From positions 496,001 to 560,000 of the forward strand of contig CAMRHE010000506.1 of NCBI GenBank assembly GCA_947044405.1: DNA of 64,000 nt, written 5' to 3'. The stretch is from Leptodactylus fallax. Taxonomy: Eukaryota > Chordata > Amphibia > Anura > Leptodactylidae. The position numbers and the translations under genes were made by a program. How positions within the stretch are numbered: the first letter of the stretch is position 1; each line of letters begins with the position of its first letter. Under the pieces are notes generated by a model. It was not told where the DNA came from. It worked only from the letters and a program-made list of their open reading frames with translations, and made no database searches. This document shows, piece by piece, positions 21,141 through 32,852 of this stretch.

Positions 21141-22519
21141 CATCCTGTGAGCAGATCAGACAGTAGATATTATGTAACAGGTTCACTTTAAGAGCATTAT
21201 TTCACCTCAAACAACCTCTTTCAGCAGGTGATCAGCTGATCGCTGCAGGTTTGCCTCTTGGGACTCCTTCTGTACACTTGAATTTGCTGGGAATAGACGT
21301 GGCTGGAGTCTCAATTTCCTTGTACCAGCAACTACAGAATACATGACAGGCATTCAGATGAATGAATATCCATCCATGTACTACGAGGACACTTGAGTCC
21401 ACTTTGGCTCACAAGGATGGTCCCCTCATTGACATCTATATGCCCTAATATTAGTAGGGCATAGGGACCAGTCATGTCCTGATGGGACACCCTATTTAAG
21501 TAGCTATTTATCTGGCAGTGTATGCTAATAATTCCCATCTACCATTGCTTGTCTTTCCTTCTGAACTACTGCAGCTTTAACAGTGACTAAGATTTTACTC
21601 CTATTTATTGCAATATAAAATGACATTAAACGTAAATAAATCCTTGCAACGCCTAAATTTCCAACGTTTCAACCAAATTGCAGACTTCAGTTTTTATAAA
21701 TCTGGACGGGTAAACAATTGCGCCTTCTCCAAACGGTCATAAATCTTACCTGTGAATCACAGTGAAATCTCTGATCTGCAGCGACGTGAATGCAATGCAA
21801 TGCAGAAAGCAATGGGCGACTGCTCAAATTCCACAGTAATTTTTGGATTACGGCGCAGAGACTACACTCTTGGGAACCACCTGTTCCCGACCGCAGACAA
21901 TATTTCTATTGTCCATAAGATGGAAATGGAGGGTCTCCATAGCAACCAAACATGAAATCGAGAAGACTCCTTCTAAGCCCTGAAAAGGCTCTAAGATGCT
22001 AATGTTTCAAGATCAGAGGAGTCACAGCTGGACATGTGGAGGCACAGAAAACTTCACACCAAATTCCAAATAATGTAAGACTGAGAATCCTGCTGATGGA
22101 AAACGATCAGGTTGACGTCTACGGCTTTATTTCCTGTGCTAAGTATATGAAGAGGTACTTTAGCCTAGAAGTCAGAGGCTAAAAGGCGACTTTGTGTCTT
22201 TCTAAATGTGTCACTTGTATTTCAAGAGTTTTATTTTTCACTCTTTTTAGTGGAAAATACCACTTGCAAGTGCTCCTACTACTTAACCCCATTGGTTCTC
22301 TGCTCTAAACACCTATAAAGTCAGTTAGATATGTGGACTATATCTGTAAAACGCTGCCGAATATGACGGCGCTATACAAGTAAGCACTATAAAGAAATAG
22401 GAGTATATTCATTAGAAATTCACACCTTTGTGCACCAATGTTTCCAGCTGTCTACTTTTCTAATAGCTGACAGACAGCTTGCAATCCTATCAATGTCTTC
22501 TATTTTTGTAGGACCTTAC
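21141..22519. other. crip2 intron 2, distal part
   Basis: Contains a short GTAAAACGCTGCCGAATATG-type retroelement tail at about 22346-22392 and otherwise no clear element or exon. The donor of exon 2 is at its right edge (GT at 22519-22518 on the minus strand). Confidence 0.5.
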
Positions 22520-22614
22520 CTCAGCATGTCCACCAGCAGTCAGAGTCTTATTGCAGTGCTCGCACTTCAGGCAGAACTTGTGCCAGTCTTTTCCCAATGA
22601 GGAAACCTTCTCAG
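22520..22614 (-). CDS. crip2: crip2 exon 2: first LIM domain core
   Basis: A 95-bp exon on the minus strand. The acceptor is CCACAG before 22614 and the donor GTAAGG starts at 22519. In phase 1 it encodes (A)[14 protein letters not shown] then [17 protein letters not shown]. It carries the central zinc ligands of LIM1 (W-H-x2-C-x2-C-x2-C). [18 protein letters not shown] is nearly invariant in vertebrate CRIP1/CRIP2 proteins. The preceding exon, which should hold the start codon and the first CPxC pair, was not found between 22615 and 64000. Confidence 0.93.
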
Positions 22615-23431
22615 CTGTGGGCAGAAAAGAGAAAAACTGTAACAAAATTTTGACAAGAGACATAGCGCTCACAAAGTAACAAGTAACAGTAAGGGCAAAG
22701 TGACAAACATGACATTTTATTATACATAAAGCCACTTCAATTTTGCTAAGGATAGCCAACATTCTTTGATTTATCCTTAAAGGAGTTGTATCATTAGCAA
22801 CGCTTCTTCCTACCCACAGCAGCTGGACACACACTGATCAGAAGAACAGGGGTCCCAAGTCTCCACACTTGAAACATTATAGACACTTATCCTCTATCCA
22901 CAGCAGTTGGACCCCCCAGTGATTGACTGTTGTGGAACATCCCTGTGAACGAAGCACCAATGTGCTTGTGTGACCTGTGCTCCATTAACTTCTACGGGCT
23001 GCCAAAGATGCAGTCCCATAGAAGTAAATGGAGCAGGCCCTTGTTCTCCTGATAGCCGTCGGTGTCAGTGGTCGGATTGCAAGCGATCTGACACTTATCC
23101 AGTATCCTGTGTATAGGGGATAATTGTATGTAGTGGCACAACCCCTTTAATCCCTGTAAGTGGAGAGTAAAGGTAACCGCTGCCACTTTGGTCAGGTCTA
23201 TGGTACAGCTTAAAATAGCCAACGTACAGTGCTCAGCTATCGCTGGCAGTCCCAAAGAATGGCAGGGGACATCTGCAACCCTCAATCCACTGAAATGGGA
23301 GGGGGCTTGGGACCTCAGCTCCAGCAGCCGGACCCCACTGATCTCACGCTTATCTGATCCTGTGGATAGGTGGGGCTCACACTGCTAATACAAGCCATCA
23401 ATGTATGCTTGGTTGGGGTCCAAGCGGCCGA
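22615..23431. other. crip2 intron 1 start, with TTAA-type MITE copies
   Basis: Two repeats of the CCTTTAA-ended type are visible: about 22776-23152 (TTAAAGGAGTTGTATC ... GGCACAACCCCTTTAA) and about 23153-23400 (CAGCCGGACCCCACTGATCT-type centre). They contain diverged arms related to the CCACAGCAGTTGGACC motif. No exon seen. Confidence 0.5.
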
Positions 23432-23790
23432 CCAGGACCTGTCACTTCTCCTCACAAGTCTGTTTTAGTAAATACTTGTTTTCCCCATAATATAACAATT
23501 CTGGAACATCTTTGCAGTAGGAATAACAGAGGAACAGAACAAATTTCTGAAAAAGTTGAAAACTGGGTGTGACCAGTTGAGGGCGTTTCCCACACTCAGT
23601 GACATTGTTCAATCAGTGCTGGTGGTATCAGGACGGTGTAGGGACACGCCCCTTTAACACCCAGTTGTCAATTTATTCATAAATTTCTAGGAGGAATAAG
23701 AGAGGAACAGCATAGTGCAAAATTATTAGGAAAGCTTTGTTATTTAAAGGAATACAAGCATTTAAAGGAGTGGTGACAGGTCCTCTTTAA
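23432..23790. mobile_element. Palindromic MITE, CTCCTAGAAATTTAT family
   Basis: Left end CAGGACCTGTCACTTCTCC; right end GGTGACAGGTCCTCTTTAA with TTAA at 23787-23790. Internal pair GGAATAACAGAGGAACAG and GGAATAAGAGAGGAACAGC, and a GGGACACGCCCCTTTAACAC block. The best-preserved copy of the family also found at 16545, 37905 and 49690. Confidence 0.7.
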
Positions 23791-23856
23791 GATCAAGCTG
23801 GCATGACATTGCCCTCCCTATAGTCTGGACTAGTCCAGTTTTGTCCAGGACATTTA

Positions 23857-24061
23857 CAGATGTAGCAGAGTTAACCCGAACTTCTGCAATTGGTTAAACT
23901 TCAGCATTGTGATATCTTATCACAGAAGACAACAAAACCCAATGGAAAGTCACTGAAAAACGTTTTCCCAATGACTTTCCATTGTTTTTTGTTGTTTTCT
24001 TTGGTAAGATATCACAATAAAGCAGTTTAGTAGACGTTCAGGTTAACTCTGCTACATCTGT
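23857..24061. mobile_element. Palindromic foldback, GATGTAGCAGAGTTAAC ends
   Basis: The ends CAGATGTAGCAGAGTTAAC and GTTAACTCTGCTACATCTG are exact inverted repeats; further in, GTGATATCTTATCACAGAAGACAACA faces its diverged inverse and CAATGGAAAGTCA faces TGACTTTCCATTG. About 205 bp, no coding potential. A small MITE of unknown family. Confidence 0.75.
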
Positions 24062-24294
24062 ATTTCCTAATCTGATCACTGTTACAACAAGTTGACGGGA
24101 AGTTATTTTATATTTGTGGTGCATTACCAAGCAATAAATTGTGAAGAATTCATCCCCGGCTACAAATAACAAGGATTTCATACTTTGCTTAAAATTGACT
24201 AATGGGAAACTAAAAGTTTCCATTTTAGGAAGTAACTGTAAATCTACTCAGAACACTTAAAACATTAGGAGCAGATTACAGGCCAATCCCTTAC

Positions 24295-24810
24295 TTAAAG
24301 GGGTTTTCCATGAGCATGACAATATATTAATTTGTAGACAAAAGTTAGATATTTTTGCATGTATAAAAAAAATATAAAAATTTTGCAGCGTTTTAGACAT
24401 TTTCTCCAACCATCTTCGTGGTGACATCTGTTGACTTGGTAGGTTTCCAATGAATATGACCATGAATGCAGGAACTTTCTATGGTCTGGGACTAGTCAGA
24501 AACCCAGCCATGATGTCCTTATTGTGACCAGGTTATGAGGCAGGGACACTACATGTATGAGAAGATAGCCTGGACACAATAAGGAGATCATGGCTGGGTT
24601 TCTGACAAGTCCCCGACCATAGACAGTTCCTGCACTCATGGTCGTATCCATTGACAGCTGCTCAGGACAAGAGACTGTCACCATTAAGATGGTTAGAGAA
24701 AATCTTTAAAAATGTGCAAAATGTTTAATTATTTATATTTGCAAAAATATTTAACTTTTAATTGCCTACAGATTTACATCTGGTTATGTTAAATGGGAAA
24801 ATCCCTTTAA
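24295..24810. mobile_element. Palindromic TTAA-bounded element (T2/Kolobok-like)
   Basis: TTAA at 24295-24298 and 24807-24810 flank ends AAGGGGTTTTCC and GGGAAAATCCCTT. Two long arms are inverted copies: TTTTGCAGCGTTTTAGACAT and its diverged inverse, CCAACCATCTTCG facing the TTAAGATGGTTAG inverse, GACCATGAATGCAGGAACTT facing its inverse. They meet near 24550. A diverged, one-arm relative lies at 45490-45700. T2/Kolobok elements use TTAA targets; the assignment is by resemblance of the ends. Confidence 0.7.
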
Positions 24811-25132
24811 AATTAATATAGATTGGCAGCCATGTCTAAATAAGGCAGGAGAGGGGATAGGTAAAGGTTTTTCTGGTCTTCAAAACGCTGACCCCATGGA
24901 CATTGCTGAACCTGTCAACTTCTGCGGGACTGACCCAACCATCTGATGTGTATCGGAGGCCAAGCCATGCGTGTATGTGTATGAGGGGGCAGCGGTGATG
25001 GGTTTTGGTCGGCCAACAGTTCTCTAATGTTTATGACCAACATGACGTGTTTTCATTTCTTTTTTCGTCCCTTGTGGCTACAAGTCAGGGAAACCTTAAG
25101 ATTCATAGATAAAAGACAACATTTGTGTTACA

Positions 25133-26765
25133 TACAGTACAGACCAAAAGTTTGGACACACCTTCTCATTCCAAGAGTTTTCTGTATTTTCATGACTATA
25201 AAAATTGTAGATTCACACTGAAGGCATCAAAACTATGAATTAACACATGTGGAATTATATACTTAACAAAAAAGTGTGAAACAACTGAAAATATGTCTTA
25301 TAGTCTAGGTTCTTCCAAATAGCCACCTTTTGCTTTGATTACTGCTTTGCACACTCTTGGCATTCTCTTGATGAGCTTCAAGAGGTAGTCACCTGAAATG
25401 GTCTTCCAACAGTCTTGAAGGAGTTCCCAGAGATGCTTAGCACTTGTTGGCCCTTTTGCCTTCACTCTGCGGTCCAGCTCACCCCAAACCATCTCGATTG
25501 GGTTCAGGTCTGGTGACTGTGGAGGCCAGGTCATCTGGCGTAGCACCCCATCACTCTCCTTCTTGGTCAAATAGCCCTTACACAGTCTGGAGGTGTGTTT
25601 GGGGTCATTGTCCTGTTGAAAAATAAATGATGGTCTAACTAAACGCAAACCGGATGGAATAGCATGCCGCTGCAAGATGCTGTGGTAACCATGCTGGTTC
25701 AGTATTCCTTCAATTTTGAATAAATCCCCAACAGTGTCACCAGCAAAGCACCCCCACACCATCACACCTCCTCCTCCATGCTTCACGGTGGGAACCAGGC
25801 ATGTAGAGTCCATTCGTTCACCTTTTCTGCGTCGCACAAAGACACGGTGGTTGGAACCAAAGATCTCAAATTTGGACTCATCAGACCAAAGCCCAGATTT
25901 CCACAGGTCTAATGTCCATTCCTTGTGTTCTTTAGCCCAAACAAGTCTCTTGTGCTTGTTGCCTGTCCTTAGCAGTGGTTTCCTAGCAGCTATTTTACCA
26001 TGAAGGCCTGCTGCACACAGTCTCCTCTTAACAGTTGTTGTAGAGATGTGTCTGCTGCTAGAACTCTGTGTGGCATTGACCTGGTCTCTAATCTGAGCTG
26101 CTGTTAACCTGCGATTTCTGAGGCTGGTGACTCGGATGAACTTATCCTCCGCAGCAGAGGTGACTCTTGGTCTTCCTTTCCTGGGGCGGTCCTCATGTGA
26201 GCCAGTTTCTTTGTAGCGCTTGATGGTTTTGGCCACTGCACTTGGGGACATTTTCAAAGTTTTCCCAATTTTTCGGACTGACTGACCTTCATTTCTTAAA
26301 GTAATGATGGCCACTCGTTTTTCTTTACTTAGCTGCTTTTTTCTTGCCATAATACAAATTCTAACACTCCATTCAGTAGGACTATCAGCTGTGTATCCAC
26401 CTGACTTCTGAACAACACAACTGATGGTCCCAACCCCATTTCTAAGGCAAGAAATCCCACTTATTAAACCTGACAGGGCACACCTGTGAAGTGAAAACCA
26501 TTTCAGGTGACTACCTCTTGAAGCTCATCAAGAGAATGCCAAGAGTGTGCAAAGCAGTAATCAAAGCAAAAGGTGGCTACTTAGAAGAACCTAGAATATA
26601 AGACATATTATCAGTTGTTTCACACTTTTTTGTTAAGTATATAATTCCACATGTGTTAATTCATAGTGTTGATGCCTTCAGTGTGAATCTACAATTTTTA
26701 TAGTCATGAAAATCAGAAAACTCTTGGAATGAGAAGGTGTGTCCAAACTTTTGGTCTGTACTGTA
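25133..26765 (-). mobile_element. Tc1/mariner element, DD38E class, complete
   Basis: The element is 25135-26763 (1629 bp) with TA on both sides (25133-25134, 26764-26765). The ends start CAGTACAGACCAAAAGTTTG and are inverted copies. The inverted repeats are unusually long, about 267 bp each (25135-25402 and 26497-26763), and differ by few bases. The left one covers the last 35 codons of the transposase, so the 5' region of the element contains an inverted copy of its own 3' coding end. It encodes an intact transposase on the minus strand. Confidence 0.93.
25298..26350 (-). CDS. Tc1-type transposase, DD38E (Intruder-like)
   Basis: An uninterrupted 350-residue transposase, the normal length for Tc1-type enzymes, starting MARKKQLSKEKR. 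Residues 1-110 form the paired-like DNA-binding region with two helix-turn-helix units separated by a GRPR motif (59-62). The catalytic domain has Asp157 (WSDESKFEIF), Asp247 (FQQDNDPKH) and Glu286 (SPDLNPIEMVW). There are 38 residues between the second Asp and the Glu, the spacing reported for the Intruder (DD38E) group. A glycine-rich HGGGGVMVWG box lies at 191-200. It would cut at its inverted repeats and insert at TA. No stop or frameshift is seen, so the gene may be recent. Unrelated to crip2, whose intron it occupies. Confidence 0.92.
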   Translation of the reverse strand: MARKKQLSKEKRVAIITLRNEGQSVRKIGKTLKMSPSAVAKTIKRYKETGSHEDRPRKGRPRVTSAAEDKFIRVTSLRNRRLTAAQIRDQVNATQSSSSRHISTTTVKRRLCAAGLHGKIAARKPLLRTGNKHKRLVWAKEHKEWTLDLWKSGLWSDESKFEIFGSNHRVFVRRRKGERMDSTCLVPTVKHGGGGVMVWGCFAGDTVGDLFKIEGILNQHGYHSILQRHAIPSGLRLVRPSFIFQQDNDPKHTSRLCKGYLTKKESDGVLRQMTWPPQSPDLNPIEMVWGELDRRVKAKGPTSAKHLWELLQDCWKTISGDYLLKLIKRMPRVCKAVIKAKGGYLEEPRL

Positions 26766-28880
26766 GGAATCCCACTTTTCTGGTTTTATATCAATATACT
26801 GCAACTTACTTTTTTTTTTTTTAAGCAATTCCTCCTTCTTTTTATCATCTCTGCATCCTGTAAATGCGGAGCCCTGACAATGTCCAACAGACAGAGAGCT
26901 CTGCTGAATATTTCCTTAATACATCTATACGGAGGTCCGAGCTCTATTCTTCTGATATGGAGCAACCTTCATCATGTAATACATTAACCCAACAATAAAA
27001 CAGTATGAAATATGCTGCAAAGCTCCCTCTAGTGGCAGAGTGCTATATTGTTACATAAGTGTAAGATTTCAAGGTATATATGATAGTAGTAGTATAATGT
27101 TGTACCGTGTTAGCCATAGAAAGTAGTAGAAGAGTGAAGAGATCAGGCGATACCGTTTAGAGGCTGAGTATATTTGATGGTAAGCTTTCGGAAGTACTAG
27201 CTCAAGGTATATATGAGACAAGAATGAATCAGTCTACAATTCTGGACCTAAACAGCGTGACAGATAACAGATGTAATCCATGATCATGTACATGACCACT
27301 TCTGTACAAGAATTGTGAATTTTTGGTGTGCCGTGCCGTACCCTGCACTGCAAGTTTCCAAAAAGTAAGCAGGACGTCCACAGTGCTTTATGGGAAGGGC
27401 ACAGCCTCCCCTGACCTGGCAGACTTAGCATACAGTCATTTACGGCCCAAACCTACAAATCTACGCCAGATTATGGATCATATGGTGTTCTGGACAGGCA
27501 TCTGGATGATGTGCCAAATTTCTCAAGAGGCATATTCTTACTAACAAGAGCACTGGAGTGAGATGCGCCAAATTTATTAAGACTGGCATATAAAACAACA
27601 GTCCTAATAAATTTACCCCATTGACTTCAGGTGCCCTCTAGTGGTCAATAACGTCAAGTCACTGTAAGGACTAACATTGTGGTTTCCAGGATCCAAAGTC
27701 ACAGGAATCTTGTTATAGAGGCATCTTGTTATAGTGTACATTTTGCAGTCGCTCGACCTGGTATTGTAGTTTTCTGCTGAATAGTCCCATCTAAAGGGAA
27801 GGTGTTGCCAAATATCACTTTTTTCTAATCTGTTTATATTTTGAGATTGTAGATTTTTTTTTATTCTATTCTCTGTACATGGTTATAGGAGCGGCCATCT
27901 TGCTTGACCTTCTTCTCTGCTCTGTTAACAGCATTTAGTGATATCATTTACAGTACAGACATGGCCATAGACAACAACAGTCTGGAGCCAACTCATTGCG
28001 GTCTACAGGAGAATTTTCTAGACATGCTTTGTACAGTGAGGGGGATGAGATAAACTGTGACATCTGTTGTCAGTAGTAGATGTGATGATGGGTGTTATCT
28101 ACAGAGGTATTATCTTCCATTTTGATCCTGTCTCTGATGTAAATGAGGTGAGTGCTGCAAAGACAACCCCTACAGAATTGGAAAGTGTCAATCTATTATT
28201 AAGCTTAGTAGTCAGCATGAAAATTGCAGGATATAGGATTTTAAAATACAGATAGTGACATGGAAAACTAAAATTAAATAATCAAAAATTCTTAAAAAAT
28301 ATGTTTAAACATAAAACCTTTCTAGTGGCAGATTCCCTTTAGTGAAGTGAATTGGACTGAGCTGCAATACCAGTCACGGCCACTAGATAATGTATAGAGC
28401 TGTGTCTGGTAAGCAATGACGCGGATGATGCAAGAGCCGCAGCCCCTTCCATCATATGATCAGTCAGCCATAATATATTCCTATAATTTATATATATGTC
28501 ACAGATCCTTTTCTGCACGCACTTTCTAACTATAGGAAGGATTTCCAGATTTCTGCTATTTATCACTATTGTCTTGCAGACACTTGGCCCGATGGACGCC
28601 CATAGGGTGTGATGTTCTCTATACATGCCAGTCTCTTTCCTTCATTTCCTGGTGTGTTCCTATGAAAAAGGCTTTTCATGGGAGAAATGACCTTATTTCC
28701 TGTGACTGCTATAAATAAGTGAGTGCTGCGCTCCTCGTTCTTTCCACATGTTGTGTCAGATTGTCCTATAAAACCAGGGATCACGAAAGTCCCAGGAGAC
28801 ACAATAGACGTGCTGGGGAATTTAATAAGTCTGTGCAAACACCAGCCATATAGTAAGAAGGTGCCGTTTACTGACGTGTA
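26766..28880. other. crip2 intron 1, no gene seen
   Basis: At 27080-27215 lies a stretch with GTTGTACCGTGTTAGCCATA, GATCAGGCGATACCGTTT and GTAAGCTTTCGGAA motifs, which looks like an old interspersed repeat of a family I cannot name. A TTTATTAAGACTGG-family fragment is at 27560-27625. The remainder looks unique. No exon found. Confidence 0.45.
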
Positions 28881-30489
28881 GACACCTCACTGGCTTACAT
28901 ACACAGTCATTCCAGTATATACTTCTATATCAACTCGCTGCCCTGACCAGAAGGAAATTCTGGAAATAGGCTACATATGTCCTAGTGTGGTCACCCATAG
29001 GCCCCATATATACTGTGCAATGGAATGGTGTAGTCTAAGATGTTATTTCAGTCTGAATTCTGCTGAAGGATTGGCAGCACAAAGAGGAAAAATTAAAGGG
29101 AATCTGTCACCGCCCTTTCTGAGAGCAGCATAAGGTAGTCACAGACACATTATATCATCGCTGTGACTTATGTCTGCCTATTAAGTTGTTTTAGTTGTAG
29201 TTTTACACCTTACTGGCTGCAGCGTTTGCATTGGTATTCATGAGCTGCTCCTCCGCACTTGACAGCATCCTCTCTACTACTGTGCATAGGGAGAAGACTG
29301 TCAATCGGGGGCTTGAGGCCCACAGCTCCTGATACCGAGGAATTGTGAGCTAAGACACATCATTGGGACAACTAAGGGCTTCAGTGTGATGTGTGTGATG
29401 CAACAAAAAGAGTAAAGTGCACAAAATCTACAGAAAGACAGATACATTCCTGAGATCTGTGTCTATCAGCAAGAAGTGTCCTGCCCCATCTTCAGACAGA
29501 TTGTGCCCGATCCTCTCGCTGACGTGAATGGGAGTAGGAAGTCTTTATGCCACCCACAGGAAGATTTCCAAGGTGGATTTTGCATGGTGGCTCCTGCTGG
29601 TGATCCTATGACAGATGAGTGTAGTCAATCAGGAGGGAGAAAGCAGAGCCTGAACCAATGAGGAGATAGGTGGCGTGTCTCAGACTACCCAAGTCTTTCT
29701 GTAGATAGTGTAGCTAGACCATAACCATATGATCTGCTCTGATGGTACTAAGCTAAAAAACAGCCAAGGAACAAGATATGAGATAAAGAAATCACAGGCA
29801 TCTACAACTACAGATATGGACTTGCCTATTATTTTGGTGTCAATATGGGAGAGTTGCTTTAACCATAAACAAGAATGTTATATGTAATGACGGGTACACT
29901 ACTCCGTATAAAGCTCTACAAAGGCATATACAGGTCATAGTAAACAGCAGAACAACAAGCAGTGTCCGCAGTGACTGGTCGGTTCCAGCGTCCTTTTGTT
30001 TGGCCTTCGGCAGCTTCTGATTCAGCAGAAATGAGTAAAGCAGCGAGGACCGAGGGGACGGGGGGCAGACTGATCAGTAATATGTCTAATGGCATCTATA
30101 CAGACTGATGTTAATTCTGAGGGATCTTTTTATATCCCCATGCACACAGTGCTGCAAGTTTTTCAGGACATGCATGTGGGTATTAACCAGCAGGATGTCC
30201 TAGCCCTGGCACATGGTCTCCCTATTCTAATCAATGTAAAATGTCTATAGTAGCAGCTCTGGAAATATTTCCTTTTTTTTTTTTTTTTTTTTACATTTCT
30301 GTGGCATCTTTATTAAATTAAATTTATTAGATGTATTTAAAAAAAAATGTGAAATTCACAGTGAAAATGCACACCAAAGTCAAATTTGGTAAAATCTTAA
30401 CCACTCTGTTGGTTCAGTAATACTCTGCAGACCTTTTTCTGAAAGGTACATCCGCTTGGGTTACACTGACGGGTTCACAGGGTAATGCC
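28881..30489. other. crip2 intron 1, mostly unique sequence
   Basis: AAAGGGAATCTGTCACCGCCC at 29095-29115 is the end of a TTAA-type MITE. A T run lies at 30271-30292. No coding exon recognised. Confidence 0.45.
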
Positions 30490-30965
30490 ATGCCATCACT
30501 GTGTGCATTAATATTGTTCTGTGACATCACTATGTTCATTAAACGTGACTTGTGTCACTATGGCACTGTACACCACTGTGTGCATTATCCCTGTACTGTG
30601 ACATCACTGTGTGCATTATCCCTGTACTGTGACATCACTGTGTGTATTATCCCTGTACTGTGACACACTGTGTGAATTATCCCTGTACTGTGACATCACT
30701 GTGTTTATTATCCCTGTACTGTGACACCACTGTGTGCATTATCCCTGTACTGTGACATCACTGTGTGTATTATCCCTGTACTGTGACATCACTGTGTGAA
30801 TTATCCCTGTACTGTGACATCACTGTGTGTATTATCCCTGTACTGTGACATCACTGTGTTTATTATCCCTGTACTGTGACATCACTGTGTGTATTATCTC
30901 TGTACTGTGACATCACTGTATTCAGTATTCCTCTATTGTGACATCACTTTGTGCTTAATCCCAGT
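30490..30965. repeat. 31-bp minisatellite with TGACATCA units
   Basis: About 14-15 tandem units. The consensus reads CTGTACTGTGACATCACTGT then GTGTATTATCC (31 bp). The first units (30490-30580) and the last two (30910-30965) are diverged; the middle ones are nearly identical. Most units contain TGACATCA, one base from the cAMP-response-element octamer. No open reading frame of interest. Confidence 0.92.
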
Positions 30966-32852
30966 GCATTAGGGGAAACAATAATAAAGCTTTATATGTT
31001 ATAAACTTGAAGTGGGGCCCTATTTACTTGTTATGATCCTGACAGGTGCTGCCTGTTTTCTGCTCTCTTCTACTATCTAAATCACCTCTGCAGTGACTAT
31101 TGCAGTAGACCTAAAGACCTCCTAATACTACAATTACCTAAGACATTAACCTACTACTGATCTCGTAGGTAACAGGCCAAGATCAGATATTAAAAAGCAA
31201 CGTGTTGCGTGGCAGGGCTGATTCATCGGCACGACCTGTATTCCGAGTGAGAACACTCAGGGCTCCTGTTGCATGCCAATGAACTTGCTGTTTTTGCAAT
31301 CATCCATTCAGTTTATAAAGCAGACATCGCCCACCCGATCCATCCACAGCCCTGTCTGTATTCTGCTTCACATAGACAAAATTACATGCAGAAACACTGA
31401 AGCTTCATAGACTCTCCCTGGAGGGACCAATTCAGGTCATGCAGTAGCTAAAAATAGCAGGAACGGACATATGTAGGGAGAGGGATGGGCAAAATGATTA
31501 CATAAAGCTGTTATGGGATGAGATATTTCCAGGATAGTAGACGGGGAGCCTTTGTGGATAAAGCAGAAGGAGGGTAAAAGACAGTGAGATATTGGGCTAT
31601 TTCTGCTTCACAGCCGGCCTGACGTCAGTATATATCTGTTGTGGACTAGGAACAGCATCCATAATGTCTGACAAAGACACCTCATTCCCTATGAATTGTA
31701 ATATATCCCAGTTATAGCTATAGCACTGCACATATACCGTTACAAAGGATATTCTACTTGCCCATAAATCAGGACTGGGGCATTGGTAGGCCAAACCAGA
31801 GACTCGGACTATTTGTCCAAAGCCCGACTCCTCCATAAAGGGGAATGCCAAAAATGGCCCAAAGCAAATATGAACAAGCAACACAATTAGAATATGATAT
31901 TTAAAAAGGTAAGACATCAAGATCATCGTTTTATTTTGAAGCCAGAGTCGGTATTTTTTCCCCCAAAACAGCCGCAACCTGCTCCACAGCCCTGCCAAGG
32001 GGGCCGCTAGGGGGGGTCCTCCCCATCCACATGGCACAGCATAACTTGCAGATAGGTTGGGGTCCGACATCTGGACCTCCCCTGATCATGACAACTCCTA
32101 TTAGAATGGCGTAGGTGATCAGAAATGTGTGCCCCCGCTGCGTTCATTTCAATGGGCCTGACAGAGACAGACAAGTGCTGTACTTCGTACATTACAATGG
32201 GACTGCTGGAGATGACTCCATTTAAACTGGGATGCATAACACCCCAGTTATCAGTAAGTTACCTTGCAAGGCAAGTTATCGTGGCCAGAATACCCCAGGG
32301 AACCTGTCTGGCATATATGGGACATATCTAACAGGTTGTTTTGGTCCTGTGATCCCTGCTCCCATTCTAGTGAATTGGTCAGCTGTAATACAAGGCACAG
32401 CTACTACTAAATGTACAGGGGATGTGCCTGATAAACAAGGGGACATGGCACTTAGCGGAGAACCATGGCACCCTCAGCTAGCTGACTGCTGGGGGTGCGG
32501 GGAAGCAGACCCCCACCACGGTCATACTGATAGCCTGGCCTAAGTATAGGCTTAGGAAACGGCACATACAGAAATCACCTAATACCGCAAAAATCACTCA
32601 CTTTACGGCATACTAATAATAATAATACATCAGGAAAAAGGCAGGAAATCCTTGATTTTATGACAGCCTGTATTCTGATGATGGACAACCAGCACGTACT
32701 GCATGAATATGTAGGGGCCATAACCTAAAACAGCTGTCTGCAGATGGGTCTTTCGGAGATATCCTGGTTTGCCTTTAATCCCAGATCATGGCATAGGTTT
32801 TATGAAAACCAGTGATCGATCAGTAGGGAGCTAGCTTCCAAACGTTCTCCTT
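30966..32852. other. crip2 intron 1, no gene seen
   Basis: A 157-codon open stretch at 31597-32070 on the minus strand has no recognisable domain and overlaps repeat-like sequence with CCCC/GGGG runs. 32060-32260 carries CATTACAATGGGACTG and GGGCCTGAC motifs of old repeats. No exon supported. Confidence 0.45.

Noticed and set aside
31597..32070. 157-codon open frame on the minus strand
   Set aside because: Low-complexity composition, no domain, no similarity to known families by eye; not flanked by splice signals that would join it to crip2.
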